Assembly: GCA_007922225.1 (NCBI GenBank)
Contig: ML679954.1
Location: 24,449,003-24,513,002, forward strand
Direction: 5' to 3'
Source of the DNA: Emydura subglobosa
Lineage: Eukaryota > Chordata > Testudines > Chelidae
Length of the DNA: 64,000 bases
Below are positions 13,182-25,689 of the stretch, in pieces. The notes under the pieces were generated by a model. It saw nothing but the letters and a program-made list of their open reading frames with translations, was not told where the DNA came from and did no database searches. How positions within the stretch are numbered: the first letter of the stretch is position 1; each line of letters opens with the position of its first letter. Position numbers and translations under genes: made by a program.

Positions 13182-13721
13182 TGTGACTTGGGACGAAGTG
13201 AGAATTTTCTGCACTATTTTTTTATTCCTATGCATGCTTCAGTTTCCCTATGTACTTTATATTTCTATCCAGAGGGTGCAAAAGGGTTAAAAAGGCAATG
13301 GAGGACTGAACAAGTGACACTTATCCTCAGGAATCTCCAGCAGGTAGAACAGGTGAAGTCGGTTTGGGTCAGCAGGAGTTGGACAGTGGACCAAAAGGTG
13401 TCAGGTGGCTGGGATAAGAGTTAGCTTTTGGGAGAGACATGGCAGCTCTCAGCTGGGACTGCCAGAAAGAGATGGAGAGCCAACCAGGAGTGGATTCCAT
13501 GGTAGTGTGGCTGTGTGGAACACTGGCTGGCCAGAATAGACTATGTCTTAACTTTTATTTCTCTTGTCAGGATGTCCCAGTGCTGTGCTCCAGTTGACTA
13601 ATAAATCCTACTCCCTGCCCTTAAGGAAGAGGACACCTTGTGACTCTGGAACACTGAATGGCTACCTCCAATGGACTGTTTAAAAGCTGAGATGTAGCAC
13701 AGATCCTGTAGATTCGTGACA
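13182..13721 (+). mobile_element. Probable solo LTR (540 bp)
   Basis: The segment starts TGTGACTTGG and ends GATTCGTGACA, giving the TG...CA termini with a short inverted repeat (TGT/ACA) typical of retroviral LTRs. An AATAAA polyadenylation signal lies at 13600-13605, about 120 bp before the end, as expected for the R-U5 part of a plus-strand LTR. The other LTR of this window (17896) also starts TGTGAC. No internal retroviral sequence adjoins it, so it would be a solo LTR. I could not find a matching target duplication (CAGTT on the left, GGGCA on the right), so the boundaries remain tentative. Confidence 0.5.
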
Positions 13722-16700
13722 GGGCAAGAAAAAAGCAATTTCTGGCAAAATTTAAATATGTGGCTGTAAATTAATCATCGGATTTTGTCAATCATTTTGG
13801 AGCATTATTTAAAGGGTTAATTTTCTTAAATTGAAGTGCTTTCATTGAAGACTGAGTCACATAAAACAGCTTTATGGTGAAACCTCTTTCATTTTAGCTC
13901 TTCCTCTAAACATCTTTTATTGAAAACAGAGACATACACAGAGTTTTGTGGGGGAAGCACTGTGCTTAGTTCAGTAAACTAATTCCCAAATTAATTGATG
14001 TTACAGCTCATCGCCTACCAGAATGCTTCCAGAATCCTCCCCCTATTATCTTGATCTGTCAGGTTAAATTTATCACTAAATAGCATAGGAAAGAGAAGAG
14101 TGAGCTTCATTAGCCAAAGGGGGGAAAAGGCAAACAGAGGAGCTACTATTTCAAGGGTCTAATTTTCTCCAACTGAAATCAATGGAAATTTTACCATGAG
14201 TTCCCCCTATGCACCCTAAGAAAGGATGAGGTAACTCTTCTAACATTTTCTAAATTGTCTCCATGTTCATGAAAAAATTAGGAGAAAAATTGTTTTCTCT
14301 TGTTCCAGTCCATTACAATAAAACATTACAGAAATTCTAGCCAAAAATTAGACACAGTACAATTTTTCAGATAATGCCCATCATAAACCAAGACATGCTC
14401 CACTGTTTTATAAACATGATTAGCAAATGAATACCCTGATTCTGGACTGCGTTTCTGACCCATAACTCTTTTCTTGTGGCATGAAGAGGCCAGAAAGCAA
14501 CCAGATCCTCTCCCAGATGGGAATTTTCCTTGGCAGGAGGACTATCTGGGCATGTCAGTCATGGAAGAGGAATGGAGCGGGAGGTGCTCAGAATTCTTTG
14601 CTGCTGGAATAGCCCCTAAGCAATCCCTGAGTAAGGGAGCCCAGAATCCAAAAGGTTCACAAGTGACTTCAAAAACAGCAATTCTCCCTTCCCACTCCCC
14701 CTACCTTTTGCAAGGTAGGGAATTTCCAATACTTAATGACCCAGAATCCTGACCTGCAGGTGAGGAGGCACTTGAGGCTGCTCAGGAAGGGAGCATGTAA
14801 AGGTGGACTTAAACTTTGTTCTCCATGAATTTTGGACTGAATTGAAATTTTTCAAGATTAGCATCAATTCAATATTTTTGGAACATTTGAGCAAAATCAG
14901 TTATTTTGTCAGGCGAGGGAGGAAGGGAAGGAGGAAAAATACTTTTCCCCATATGTTTCAGTTAGAAATTTTGTGTTTTATTCGGAAATTACTAGGACAT
15001 TAGAAATTCCAACTTGGTTTATTTTGTAGATCTCATAGAGATCAAAGATTTGAGCCTACTCCCAAGAAATTCCTTCAGCAATTTTGCAGTTATTACACCT
15101 CTTCTAATACGTTTTGTTTTTCAAAACCATATTTTGGAATAAACAACTGCAGCCCCTTGTTCTACATAATAAAAATGATAAATACATTTAAAACTATAAA
15201 ACACAGAGATATTTTACAACAGTAAAATTTTTTCTTACACTCTTGGAAATCTATTTTTAAAGTCAAAATATAGAAGTAAAAAAGTCATTCCTGAACGATG
15301 AATCTGTGAGAGACAAGATTTTATTGTAGAGATTTCTCTTGAAAGTTCACACATAAGAATCATACATACAGCCCTCTAACTCTAGTGGTGTGAATGGCAG
15401 TGCTATAATGTCATCATTATTTATTTGCAATAGAAGTAGAAAAGAAATGCATGACTATAAATATATCAGTATGAGGATTTCACCTACTTAGAAAGGCATT
15501 TGGTTTAATTTCACCACCATTTTCATATTTTACACTGGTGTATTTCCATGAATTTAACAGAGCTACTCATGATTTATAGTTGGGTAAGTGAGAGGGGGAA
15601 TCAGACCCATTCTGCTTATTTTGACAGTCGTATCTATAATGCAATCGGCGCTGTGACAGATGCTAACAGAAGTCAATCAGCAAAATGAGTCTTTTTCCAT
15701 CATAAGGCTGTGGGCAATCAAAGAAACTATGAACATCTGGCTTAGTTTTTGATTGCCATGCTCACTGATTTAGTGCACCCCAATAAGCAACAATTAGTCA
15801 GTACAGCTTGTGTCAAAAGACCCATCAAGTTAATTCAAATTGTCAGGATAAATTGAATCAAATTGGCATCCATATTTGTATGCATAGTTTAAATAAGCTT
15901 CTACTTCACTGCATTATAAACAAAATAAATGCAGACTTTATGTTTTATGTTTTAAAAATAAAAATTTCCCCAAATTATTTGACTTTTATAAAACAATCTG
16001 GGAAAAGTTGACTTTTTTCCTAGAAATGCAGTACCACAAATTTATAAATAAAAATAAATGTCATTTTTCTCTGGTTTTTATTTCCAACCCATCAACAAAT
16101 ATATTATGTTTTATGAATTTGGACAAAATTCTCGCAAGCATATTTCCAGAAACAGTATAATGCTTGATGCACTAGGGTTCATCTCAAAGGCAAACTGTTG
16201 GGCCAAAATAACTCCCCCAAATTTAGAATTTTTTTAAAACAAAATTTTACAAAACCTTCGACTTCTGTGTTGTCCTTTGTTTCTAATTCTAGTGGAAATA
16301 GAGTTTGTTCCTTTTTTTTTCTCTTAAAACCTATTAATGATCTTGTTTGGATTCCAAATATTGCAACATTGTGCTAGATTGCATGAGAACCAGACAGTAA
16401 AATTGTCTGCAAACTGAATGCAAAATTATTTATCTATTTGTGTTTTCCAAGATGAGAAAAATACAAAATATAGCAAAATAGGATAAATACAGAAAAGTAA
16501 ATTAGATTTTTAACACTCTATTTTCCTATTTTAAGTATTTCCAATGTGCCTATTACTATAGTATCAAGGTACCAGTTGCTCCCATATTAATACTCTAAAG
16601 TGCTCTTTGTAACATAGGTCAGGAAATTCATTTTTTTTTCTAGTTACACAGCACAAAATTCTCCAGTCTCACTGAGATGTGCTTGGTGAAAGGCTGATGT

Positions 16701-16945
16701 GGAATAAGGCTTATTTTAAAGCCACTTTTGTGTCCCCACTATCTGACTCTCAGCTGTCTCAATCCAGATTATAGCAGGCAAGAGGCTGCTCTAAACTACA
16801 TCGGCTACCATTGGCTCCCAGGAGAGTGTTCCAGCAGCTTGGGTCATACCCCCCACTCCCTAAGGTACACTTCCTATACAGGAGGCAATAAATGGCTCTT
16901 TGCCTTTCAGTGATTCCCCTGTGCTATAGGAATCTTCCACTTGGC
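13722..16945. other. No gene seen; one palindromic repeat remnant
   Basis: Mostly AT-rich sequence. At about 15525-15610 TTTTACACTGGTGTATTTCC, then GATTTATAGTTGGGTAAGTG and GGGGGAATCAGACCC, form a decayed copy of the GGGCCTGATTCT-ended palindromic family, of which only the right end is clear. Nothing else was recognised. Confidence 0.45.
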
Positions 16946-16949
16946 CATA

Positions 16950-17895
16950 CCAGTGCCTAGGATGTCAATACAAAGTGGCCCTAATAAACCAGAGAATCTG
17001 GCTCACGAAAATGTCCTTTGGCAGGTCTCCTCTTAAACTACTTTCCACTAAAACACTGATCCCTTTTACATACCAAGTCTCTGAATGGAGGCTATGAGTG
17101 CTTCTGTTAGTGTGAACTTTGGAAATAAATTTGACAGCAATCCTGTGCTGGCTGTTCAGGAAGTCACTTAGTGACAATCCGCGATGTGGGTATCAGCGTG
17201 TCTTTATCAGCTTTAGAGATGAATGCCATTGAGATGAATGTCAGTATCTTCTGCCCCATCTTGCAGAATGGAAAGTGATGGGCTGTTTCACATCAAAAAG
17301 GAAGAGCATATCATTGGCTGATGCCCACTGTTCCTGCAGTGTTGTTTGCTGTCTAGTTCCGTTGTGTGTGGAGACTATTAAAGTCGCCCACAAATACAGC
17401 AGTGCCCTGTGCATTCTGCAGAACTGACTGAAGCCACTGTGCACCAGGCAGTTTATATACGTTAATGATGGGTAGCTTGCTGGTGTGCACAGAGACTGTA
17501 TCTGTTTCTTTTGTATTGTAGGAGGTAGAACCACATATTCGTTGATCTCCTGCTTTATGTAAATTTCCAGCCTGTATTCTGGGTGTTATTTACTGGCTAT
17601 GTGTTTATAGCCATTGATCTTATAGCAGTGGGTTTTTTTCTTTTGTGATCTGGGTCTCCTGGAGGGCAAAGATTATCAATGCTGGTCAGCTTCAGCGTTT
17701 TCTCCAGGTAGTCACAAGTGGACCATGAGAGGCCTTCAACTTTCAATTGGCAAATCTTTACCCCCAGGTGCGAACTGCCTAGTGTGTTGGCCCTGCAAGG
17801 TAGGCTTATTTCGTTACGTTTTTTTATCCCGAAGTCAACAGCTGATGTTTGGTCACCGCTTTGATGAGGTCAGTCATGGTTTCCCACTTACCAGG
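16950..17895 (-). pseudogene. Non-LTR retrotransposon relic: AP-type endonuclease region
   Basis: On the minus strand, broken open frames resemble the apurinic-like endonuclease (EEP) domain that begins ORF2 of many LINEs and nicks target DNA to prime reverse transcription. Visible blocks, in order: KVEGLSWSTCDYLEKTLKL (about 17744-17688), a segment resembling INVYKLPGAQW (about 17465-17430), the hallmark FVGDFNS at 17394-17374, and further on LNSQHRIAVKFISKVHTN (about 17155-17105), which corresponds to the SQHRP block after the endonuclease. Several stops and frame changes separate the blocks. The relic continues upstream as 17746-17895 and, beyond an inserted LTR, 18362-18460. The reverse transcriptase part is not found at the expected side (below 16950), so this copy is truncated at its 3' end or too decayed to read. 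It appears to be the same clade as the relic at 33.9-36.96 kb. Confidence 0.75.
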
Positions 17896-18361
17896 TGTGA
17901 CCGGGTCCTGGCAGGTGAACCCCTGGCCAGCCCCCTGCCACACTAGCTTAGCGAGTTCAATGGCAGCAGAGCGGGTAGCTGGGCTGGGGCTTGATTGCCT
18001 GAGGGGGGCTGTGCATAGGCACAGGCCGAGCAGCCTCCTGGGGGGTTGATTAGGCCATGAGTTTCAGCTGCCCAGCTGGCCCAGCAGGATTTATAAGCCA
18101 AGCCCCAGAGGGTTTGAGAGGCCAGAGGGGAAAGGAGTTGCAGTGGGAGGGGGAGGGCGGGAGTGCAGAGGTGCTGCCTGGCTCCCTGGACCCTGAGCAG
18201 CCCCAGCAATGGCTGGCCAAGGCAAGACCCTGTACGGTGGTGGGAGGTTCTCGTGCATGTTGTAAATAAACTAGTGATAACTGCAAGCTTGAGGGTCTCC
18301 GAGTCCTTTGTGATCCAGAGGGACACCTAAGAGAGGCACGGCGAGGGGATGCCATGCTACA
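17896..18361 (+). mobile_element. Solo LTR nested in a LINE relic
   Basis: A GC-richer segment of 466 bp begins TGTGACCGGG and ends ATGCCATGCTACA, so it has TG...CA termini with TGT/ACA inverted ends. It contains a TATA-like TTATAAG at 18091-18097 and AATAAA at 18265-18270, placing U3, R and U5 in plus orientation. The flanks are CCAGG (17891-17895) and CCAGA (18362-18366), a 4-bp perfect or 5-bp near-perfect target duplication. The sequence on both sides is LINE DNA on the minus strand, and joining the flanks restores a continuous stretch, which supports insertion into the older LINE. No gag, pol or second LTR adjoins it. Short open frames inside (up to 127 codons on the minus strand) are composition effects. 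Confidence 0.8.
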
Positions 18362-18460
18362 CCAGAGTGGAGCACATGAAGGGTGTCAGCTTCCACCACA
18401 GGAAGACGTATACTTATCTCAAGAAAGGAGGGTCACAGGCAGCCTGGCTGTAAAGCACTG
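18362..18460 (-). pseudogene. LINE relic, part upstream of the LTR insertion
   Basis: This is the other side of the LINE interrupted by the LTR at 17896-18361. Read on the minus strand it leads into the segment that encodes a readable block (GGKWETMTDLIKAVTKHQLL) once the LTR is ignored, so it is the region before the endonuclease. The outer limit is not visible. Confidence 0.45.
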
Positions 18461-21400
18461 CTAGGATTGTGACTGAACAATACTGTACCAGGCATGAGAG
18501 CATCTTGCTAATGAAGTGTAGGCTCTACAGTGCATGTTATGATTTTATTTTATATATAGAACCATTTGTTTCCAATACAAAGATATCACCTCACCCACCT
18601 TCTCTCTCTAATATACTGGGACTGACATAGCTACAACAATACTGTTGTGAGTTAAGTGGACCTGTGATCTGAGGTGGCACTTGTAAGTTGGGATGTACTG
18701 TCTGTTTGGAAGCAGCAAATCTGCGAATACAGCAAATGTCCAATGCACCAGGGGCTGGATATTCCCAGGAGGAGCTTGGAGGGGTTGAGGTGTGCCTATG
18801 CCTTACCTGGAGAGTGACAGCAGGGCCTGTGCAGCCTAGAGGGGAGCGTTTATGTTGCCTATGGTCAGGGAATTGGGGAGCTGACCCATGGCAGACACAG
18901 ACAAAGCTTCTTCATGCCAAGGGCAGGTGGCAGTGAGCTGTCTACAAACACTGGGAAACGTCAGACTCTGCTTTGTAGTTCGGCTAAATATGGATTTAGG
19001 CAACTAATATTTTGAAAACTATCATCCCCAAATAATCACAACCAAGGTGCATTGGGTAGTTGTCACCTCCAATGTTACCTGTTCTATCGTAAAGAGTAGG
19101 TATAGTAGACTGCCTGCTTGCAGTCAGAGGCAGGATCGGGGCCACATTTATCAAAGTTTGCAGTACTATTGTAATTACCTTCTGAATTTTACTTTGACTG
19201 TAATATATTACATGAAACATTAAACAAAATCAATATTTATTAGACACTTTTAGGATTGTGTTTATATGTGTTTGTGTGTGACACAAATACATATTGATTG
19301 TACAAAAGATTCCCTCCCTTTAAATCTATATCAGTCAAGAAAAATATGAATATGTTACAGATGCTCTCACATTTATTTAAACATGCATGCAAAGCTTTCA
19401 GTAAATGACAGTTCCATGTCTAATGATTACAGATTTTCTTCTACACTATTTTGTGAAGAAATGCATTGTGTGTAAGGGCTTAGCCACATATTGAAGTATA
19501 ACAATGGATGTGACTTGTAATTAAAAACAATCATTTTATATATATTTTCTTCATTAGTGGCACACACTTTGCTACTTGTGTTATGCAAATAAAGGTCAGT
19601 AAAAACTAAAACATCACTCCACAGATATGTTGAAACAGATTTTGCAACAAATATTGTTATTGTAATAAATTCTTTTAAGATCCAAATTCTCATGTGGCAG
19701 GGAATCAAAGTCATAAAAAAACAACCCCCTTTGATTAGCATTATGAGTTTTTATAGGCAAATATAATAAGACTGTTAGTTTCACAGAAGAAATCTATACA
19801 GGGCAAACATATTCTTATGATTCAATTTGAAGGTCTGGGAGGGAGAGGAGGCCTTAGAATAATGTTTTCTTAACCCCAGGCTTGTTTTCATAGACAGTAA
19901 AAGCTTTCCTGGAGAGACAGGCTGAAGATGTTCAAAAGTAGCGATGGGACTGTTTCTTTGGATGCAAAACCATAGCTATGAATACACCTGGACTCTGGGG
20001 ACTGAACCCTGATTTCCAGTTCTAGTTGTTAGGTGCAGAGGATTCCCCCATCCTCAGTATAAGGGACATTTTGTGTGTGGGGGGGGGGAAGACGAGTCAG
20101 AAATATGAGTGGATCAGGCAGAGCTTCTTGATATTGCCCCACAGCAACGTGTCTTTACACAACCAGAAGGGAGGCTGGGTAGTTAATTACATGGTAGGTA
20201 TATGCAGAGATGACCAATAAAGGTGCCAAGTGTGATAAGGTTTGTGTATGATGTAAACACATCTTCTCAGTAGGAACCAGCCTGGGACTACTAGATCTTA
20301 TCATATATATTATCAAGCAGCCAGCAACAATTATTTCTTTTAGCAGCTTATAATTGTTGACGTGAGAAAAAGGAGATCCCTTCTGCAGATCTAGAAAACA
20401 AAAAACAGTTGCTTGCATCAAGTGGGGATTGATTCCCTGACTCACTGAATAAATTACTGATACACCAATGGTGGTGATAGAGAGCAATTGTTAATTCAGT
20501 CCCTCCAGTGGAATGTCAGTACTACAGATAGGCAGATTATCATCTTCCCTGAGACCAACACCAAATGCTCTCTCTGTGGTAGCAGAATTATCAAAGATGC
20601 ATAATGTAATAAACTGGCTAGTGAGATGTGTACCACTGCCTTCTATTGGGAGGATTTAGAACTGTTTGAGTTTTTGTTGTAAAGATACTTTACTATCAAT
20701 GGTGACTTTCCTTCTGAGCCTGACTTGTATTGGTGATAACTGTGAAGTCCTAGGTAACCCTACATTTTTCATATTTGTGTGTTATTCACTGTTTGACTGT
20801 CATGTTCTCTCATTAGCACATGCTGTGCCTGCACTCTGTGTCTGTCAATATGTCAGATCCAGCTGCTTTCTATGAAATCAGATTAGCTCTAGAGACATAG
20901 ATCCTATTTTTATCCACACAACAGGTACTGTATGAGCATAAGGAATGCAAGCTGTCTTATCAATCTTTGGGGATCATTTCTGAAGGTGTGAAGATAATTC
21001 ACTCTCCTTGTTCATTCAGTTATTGACCTCTGCTGAAACAACAAGGTTGTCAAATTGGCTGGTACTAGCTAAGATGGTTTTTGAGTGTGTTCTGGTGGCT
21101 TCTGAAACACAGGAAATAGCAACAATCACTAAAGAACTCAAACTATTTAAAGGGATACAGCCCAATTCCTATAAACTACATACTCCTCCCCCTTTCATAT
21201 AAAAGGATATAAACAAAAAATACATTGCAAATACATTACTATTATTAGATAGTATCTATTCTCAATCTGAAATCATGGCAAGAAAAATAACCTGTCAGTT
21301 CTGAGGTCCTCTTGTGGAATGATCTTTGGAAATGCAAAGTAGCAAAATATACCTTTAAGTTCATGTTTCAGGTTTAGAATACAATACAACACAACATGTC

Positions 21401-21600
21401 ACAAATTTAATCTGAGAAGCAAATTACAATTTCTCTGTATAATATCTAATAGATGTCACAACAGTATCTGGAACAGTGTCTGTCCTCTCTGATGTAGCTA
21501 TCAGCAACATTTTCCCACTCGGTAAGGTCAGGGTTGCTTCTCGTAGAAGCAGGGATATGAGACTCACTAGTATTATTATACATCACTTTTTACAGCTGTA
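18461..21600. other. No gene seen
   Basis: Unrecognised DNA with a run of 10 G at 20079-20088. Open frames of about 104 and 110 codons on the minus strand (19427-19741, 20155-20487) carry no motif and have no conserved look. Confidence 0.45.
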
Positions 21601-21609
21601 CTGTAATCA

Positions 21610-22560
21610 TGGTATTCTCAAATCGGTGTCACTGGCACAGAACATTTAAAAGTGGGTTCAGTGTGTCTTCTCTGTGACATGTTCAGCATTGCTTCTATCT
21701 GATAAGACAGTTTGTGACTTAGTCCATGCTTCCACAAATTCTCTGGGTTGTCCCTTGCTAAGATTTTTCTCCCATATGAAAACTTCATAGTAAGGAATGA
21801 ATACCTGATCACATTATTTCTTAAGAATGTCCCTTTGTAGAGTGGGTTTTAACAAGTCCAGGTGAGACCTTAAATTATTGCTGGCATCTAATTTCTGGTG
21901 GCATGCACTGCATTTCTATTGGTCAACAGAAAATTCACAATATTGTGTTGTGAGCTACCTTTATCTGGAGCCGTAGCATGAATCACTTACTTAAATGTGT
22001 GGATAAACCTTGCTATTAGTGCATTTGTGGTAGGATGGTAAGGAGCTGATTGACATGTTTCATGCAATTTGTTTTGACAAACAACTGAAACTCTTTGGAT
22101 GTGAACTGAGTTCCATTGTCACTTACAATCCGTTCATGTCCCATCTGTGTAAACAATTGTCTTAACACTTCCACCATCTGCTCTGAATTAGCTAAATTCA
22201 TACAGAATATTTAAGACTATTTAGAATCACATCTATTACAATCATAAACATCATAAACATATCCCATAAATGGTCCAGCATAGTCAGTGTGGATTTGTTA
22301 GCCACTCCCAAGGATGCAAAGGAGTACGTTTAGACCTATGTTTTTCTTGACAAACTTTGACATTGTTTTGCCATTTACTCTGTGTGTGTATCAATCTCTG
22401 GCCATCACCCTAAACCCCTGGTAAAAATGAAAGTTATTGCAATTCCCAAATGGCCTTCATGTAATTCTTGCAGTATGTGTGACCTGAGCTTTATAGAAAT
22501 AACCACTGTGGTGTTACACATTAGGCAATTTTGATACACATTTAACTTTTTTTAATCAAA
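21610..22560 (-). pseudogene. Ty3/Gypsy retrotransposon relic A: integrase
   Basis: A decayed integrase is readable on the minus strand in several frames. Order from its N-side: IKLRSHILQELHEGHLGI (about 22500-22445), which is the entry to the HHCC zinc-binding region; TPLHPWEW (about 22330-22305); HTDYAGPFMG, holding the first catalytic Asp at 22283-22285; VLRQLFTQMG then IVSDNGTQFTS with the second Asp at 22118-22120; APYHPTTNALIARF; LLTNRNAVHAT (about 21920-21890); and a C-terminal block including KFSYGRKILA and RRHTEP (21618-21812). These blocks follow the standard order of Gypsy integrases. The catalytic Glu expected in the NGLAERF-type block is Ala here (codon at 22011-22013), and frameshifts and stops occur, so the gene is dead. 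No reverse transcriptase or LTR was recognised next to it. The family differs from relic B at 25.7-26.6 kb. Confidence 0.85.
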
Positions 22561-24319
22561 GAATTCTCGAACCAGAAGTTTGTGTGCCTAGGTCCATCCA
22601 ATCACAGTAATATCATACCCTAAAAGACAACAATATGATGGAGTAATTTGCAAAATGCCTTTTGAAAAACAAAGCCAGAGTTTTGGGGGGTTTTTTGGGG
22701 GGAGAAGTTGGGGCTGCAAAACAATGCAAAAAGCTGAGTCTCCCAATCCCACACCGAAAATGTGATGAGTTTATGCTGCCATGAGCTCAAAATATTCTAA
22801 CCAATTTCAACCATATTTTATGAGAATAAAAGCTCATACACTAACGATATTCCTGCCCAAAGTAAATTGTATCTGCAAGTTCAAAGAAGGTATTATGGAA
22901 ATCCTGGACCACAATTCCAGCTGTGTAAACACTACTGCTGTAATAATTTGTGATGAAAAAATACTGTGCACAATATAATGTTTCTATAAATGCTTGATAT
23001 CACTGGAAAGTAAGTTGTGCCACCTTAAAGCTGACATTTTAAGGGTATAATGTATGAAGCTTGAAGCTAAAGAGAATCTCTCTGTGATTTCACCAGTTGT
23101 GAAATTATCTGAACTATCTTCTATGTTACATATATTCTCATAAGAAATTCTGATAGTTTTCGTTTTTATTTAAAAGTACTTATGGAACAAATGTTATGCC
23201 CACATATATTCTCCCCAATAAGCATATGGTAGTGATATAAATTAGACTAAGCACCTACCCAGGAGTAAAATTAGGTTTTATAGGCATGAATGCTACTAGA
23301 GCAATTGAATGCAGTGAACCCTTTACCATGTAGTTCTTAGTGAAATGACAATAATATGGTACCTTAAGCAAGTTATTGTGTGAATCAGTAAGGTCCACCT
23401 CAACTATATGTCAGTGAAATCATTTCATGCTCATAAGTTGATTTTGAACCTTTAAGGCAGTCTTTTGCTTTGCAGTGTGTTTAGTCACTGCATTTCCCTC
23501 AGGTGATTTGTCTTCATTGGGAGCAGCACTCAACAACTTTTAGTGTTTATTACTGTTAACAAGAATGTGGTTTGCTCTAAAACAATGTCAAACAAAATCA
23601 GAAAGAGTCATGTGGATGATGGAAAAAGAAACTGGAGCAATACATAAGAGGTTATCATGTAGATCAGGAATGTAAATGAGGGATGAAATGAAGTTTAAAT
23701 GAACAATCACATGGAAAACAAATGTGCCATTTCAGACAGACCAATTCTGAGACAGCTGTATAAGAATCATAACAGAAAAGTCCATGATTTATCCAAATGA
23801 TCTCATTTGCAGTTCTGGTTATTGGATTGAAAATGATTAGAAATATGAGTCAAGAAATCAGGAAGTATCTGAAATGTTCACTGAACGGGACTGTACTATG
23901 TTGAAATCCTTATCTTTTGCTGACAAGACACATTATATGAAAGACTGAGTTAACCACACATGCCTCCTAAAAGCTTGGATAGTAAATTGCTCATTTGGCA
24001 GGATATTAATAAGCCTAAACACCTTAAAGTTTGTTTTAGCACCTTCTGCTTTTCTTGTTAGTGCTGGAAGTGATCTCCAGTGAATACAGTAGGAAATGAT
24101 GGTGTTTACAAAATCTTTGCTACTTCTCTTTATGGAACATTCCGTTGCATAAGCATATTTCTCATTTGAATCTTGTTTAATATCTACTCCACTTCTTGTG
24201 TGACCTCTTCTGCAATGCTCACCAACACGAATACATCTAAAAAACCTTCACATATTGACCTTCAAGCTTGGGTTGGAAGCCCAACTCTAATTACTGGGTA
24301 TCAATAGGAAACTTTCTTT
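22561..24319. other. No gene seen
   Basis: Upstream of Gypsy relic A on the minus strand, where its RNase H and reverse transcriptase would be expected, I could not read any convincing block. A poly-G/T patch lies at 22684-22702. Nothing else was recognised. Confidence 0.4.
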
Positions 24320-24455
24320 AGTTATCCCATAAGTGCCAGCTGCAGGGTTTCTTCCACTGAAGCAGCTTGTAATGTTACCGCTGGAGACAGGATCCTGGAC
24401 TAGATGGACCACTGGTCTAATTCAAAATGGCAGTTCTTATGCTCCTCTGCTGAAC
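24320..24455 (+). repeat. CR1 LINE 3' end (short)
   Basis: GGAGACAGGATCCTGGACTA followed by GATGGACCACTGGTCTAATT and GGCAGTTCTTATGCTCCT matches the 3' end of a CR1 subfamily common in turtles (consensus like GGACTAGATGGACCATTGGTC). CR1 is the main LINE of sauropsids; most copies are 5'-truncated to such tails. Confidence 0.75.
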
Positions 24456-25680
24456 ATTGTAACAGCCTAAGCAAGTATTCTGCTCTGGTTCTTTCAGTGA
24501 GTCTTTTCACATCAGAGTCTACCTCTTACACTGTGATCCTGACTACAGTCAGACTATACATGGAAATAAAGAAATGTATAGTAATATAACTACCAGAGGA
24601 CTGGGCGAAAACACTTTCAATTTATGGAAGCTGGGCTGGCTATATATTTATATCCTGTATAACACCGAGCATGTTGCCAGCATATAATAATAAATAATAC
24701 ATGTTAAAGATCTCCATTTGTGAATGAATGACTTAACATTCCTCACTTTGATTCTGGACCACTGCTGGTAAATAACTGAGTTCTGTCTGCAGAAGCTTCT
24801 GCAATAACGATACATTTTATTCATAGCCACGCCCATACGAGCACATTGGCTTCTGATGAAGAGTAATTTTTTAAAATTTTCAATTAATTACCATCTGAGG
24901 ATACTGTCTGAACCCTCACCATAAGTTGCATAAAAACAAATGCTATTTTCTATTTGAAAGCCTAGTAATTCACCTCATTTAATAAAAGACTCAATATGTA
25001 GTCATTTCTATTCTTACAACATGGAAGAAAATCAATAAACTATTACACTCTATTACCTAATTGTGGTGTTAGGACTGTACATCTACATAAGTCTCAACTA
25101 TTGTGGAAACAATTGTGCAAAAGCTTCCAGAGAATATCCAGAGTTGTGATGTCACTGTATTATAATCTGAGTACTGTATGCATTGTTTTATGGCTTGAGG
25201 GTGTCTAATGAAGCCCCAAAGACATTAAACCATTTCATCTCTAGTGAAAAGACAAGTATTTTTATATAATAATTGCAATGCTAATATATAACTTCGCTGT
25301 TTAACTCAGGACCAGTAGATCAGAAATTGGTCTGAACAAACACTATCTACCAACACTTCCAAGCTTTGAGAATGTTCAATCTGTATTCAAATTTGGCAAA
25401 TGGCTCCTGGCTTCATAATAGGTTGAACCGAAACCATAGCTCTAAACACCGGGTAACTTTGGAGTTTTAGAAAACTGGATTGGGATCTGAATTGTATGTC
25501 TTGGGTCCATCTTCATCCCCTTCACACCATTCTGGAACCTGTCCTCTATCCATGCTGAATAACAGAGAGGATAATAAGTAGAGCTTTTTTTTTTTCCCTC
25601 TTCACAATCCCATTGGTGTCTCCAAGGGGGTTTTACGGGGTCCTGTACCCTTAAGGGCAGGTAATCATCAACAGGAGCCC
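24456..25680. other. No gene seen
   Basis: AT-rich sequence without recognised repeats or motifs. The part at 25400-25680 adjoins Gypsy relic B on its downstream side and may hold its 3' end, but no LTR features could be seen. Confidence 0.4.
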
Positions 25681-25689
25681 TTGCTCAGT

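Noticed and set aside
17943..18355. Overlapping open frames of 127 and 101 codons on the minus strand
   Set aside because: They lie inside the GC-rich solo LTR and are explained by its low stop-codon density.
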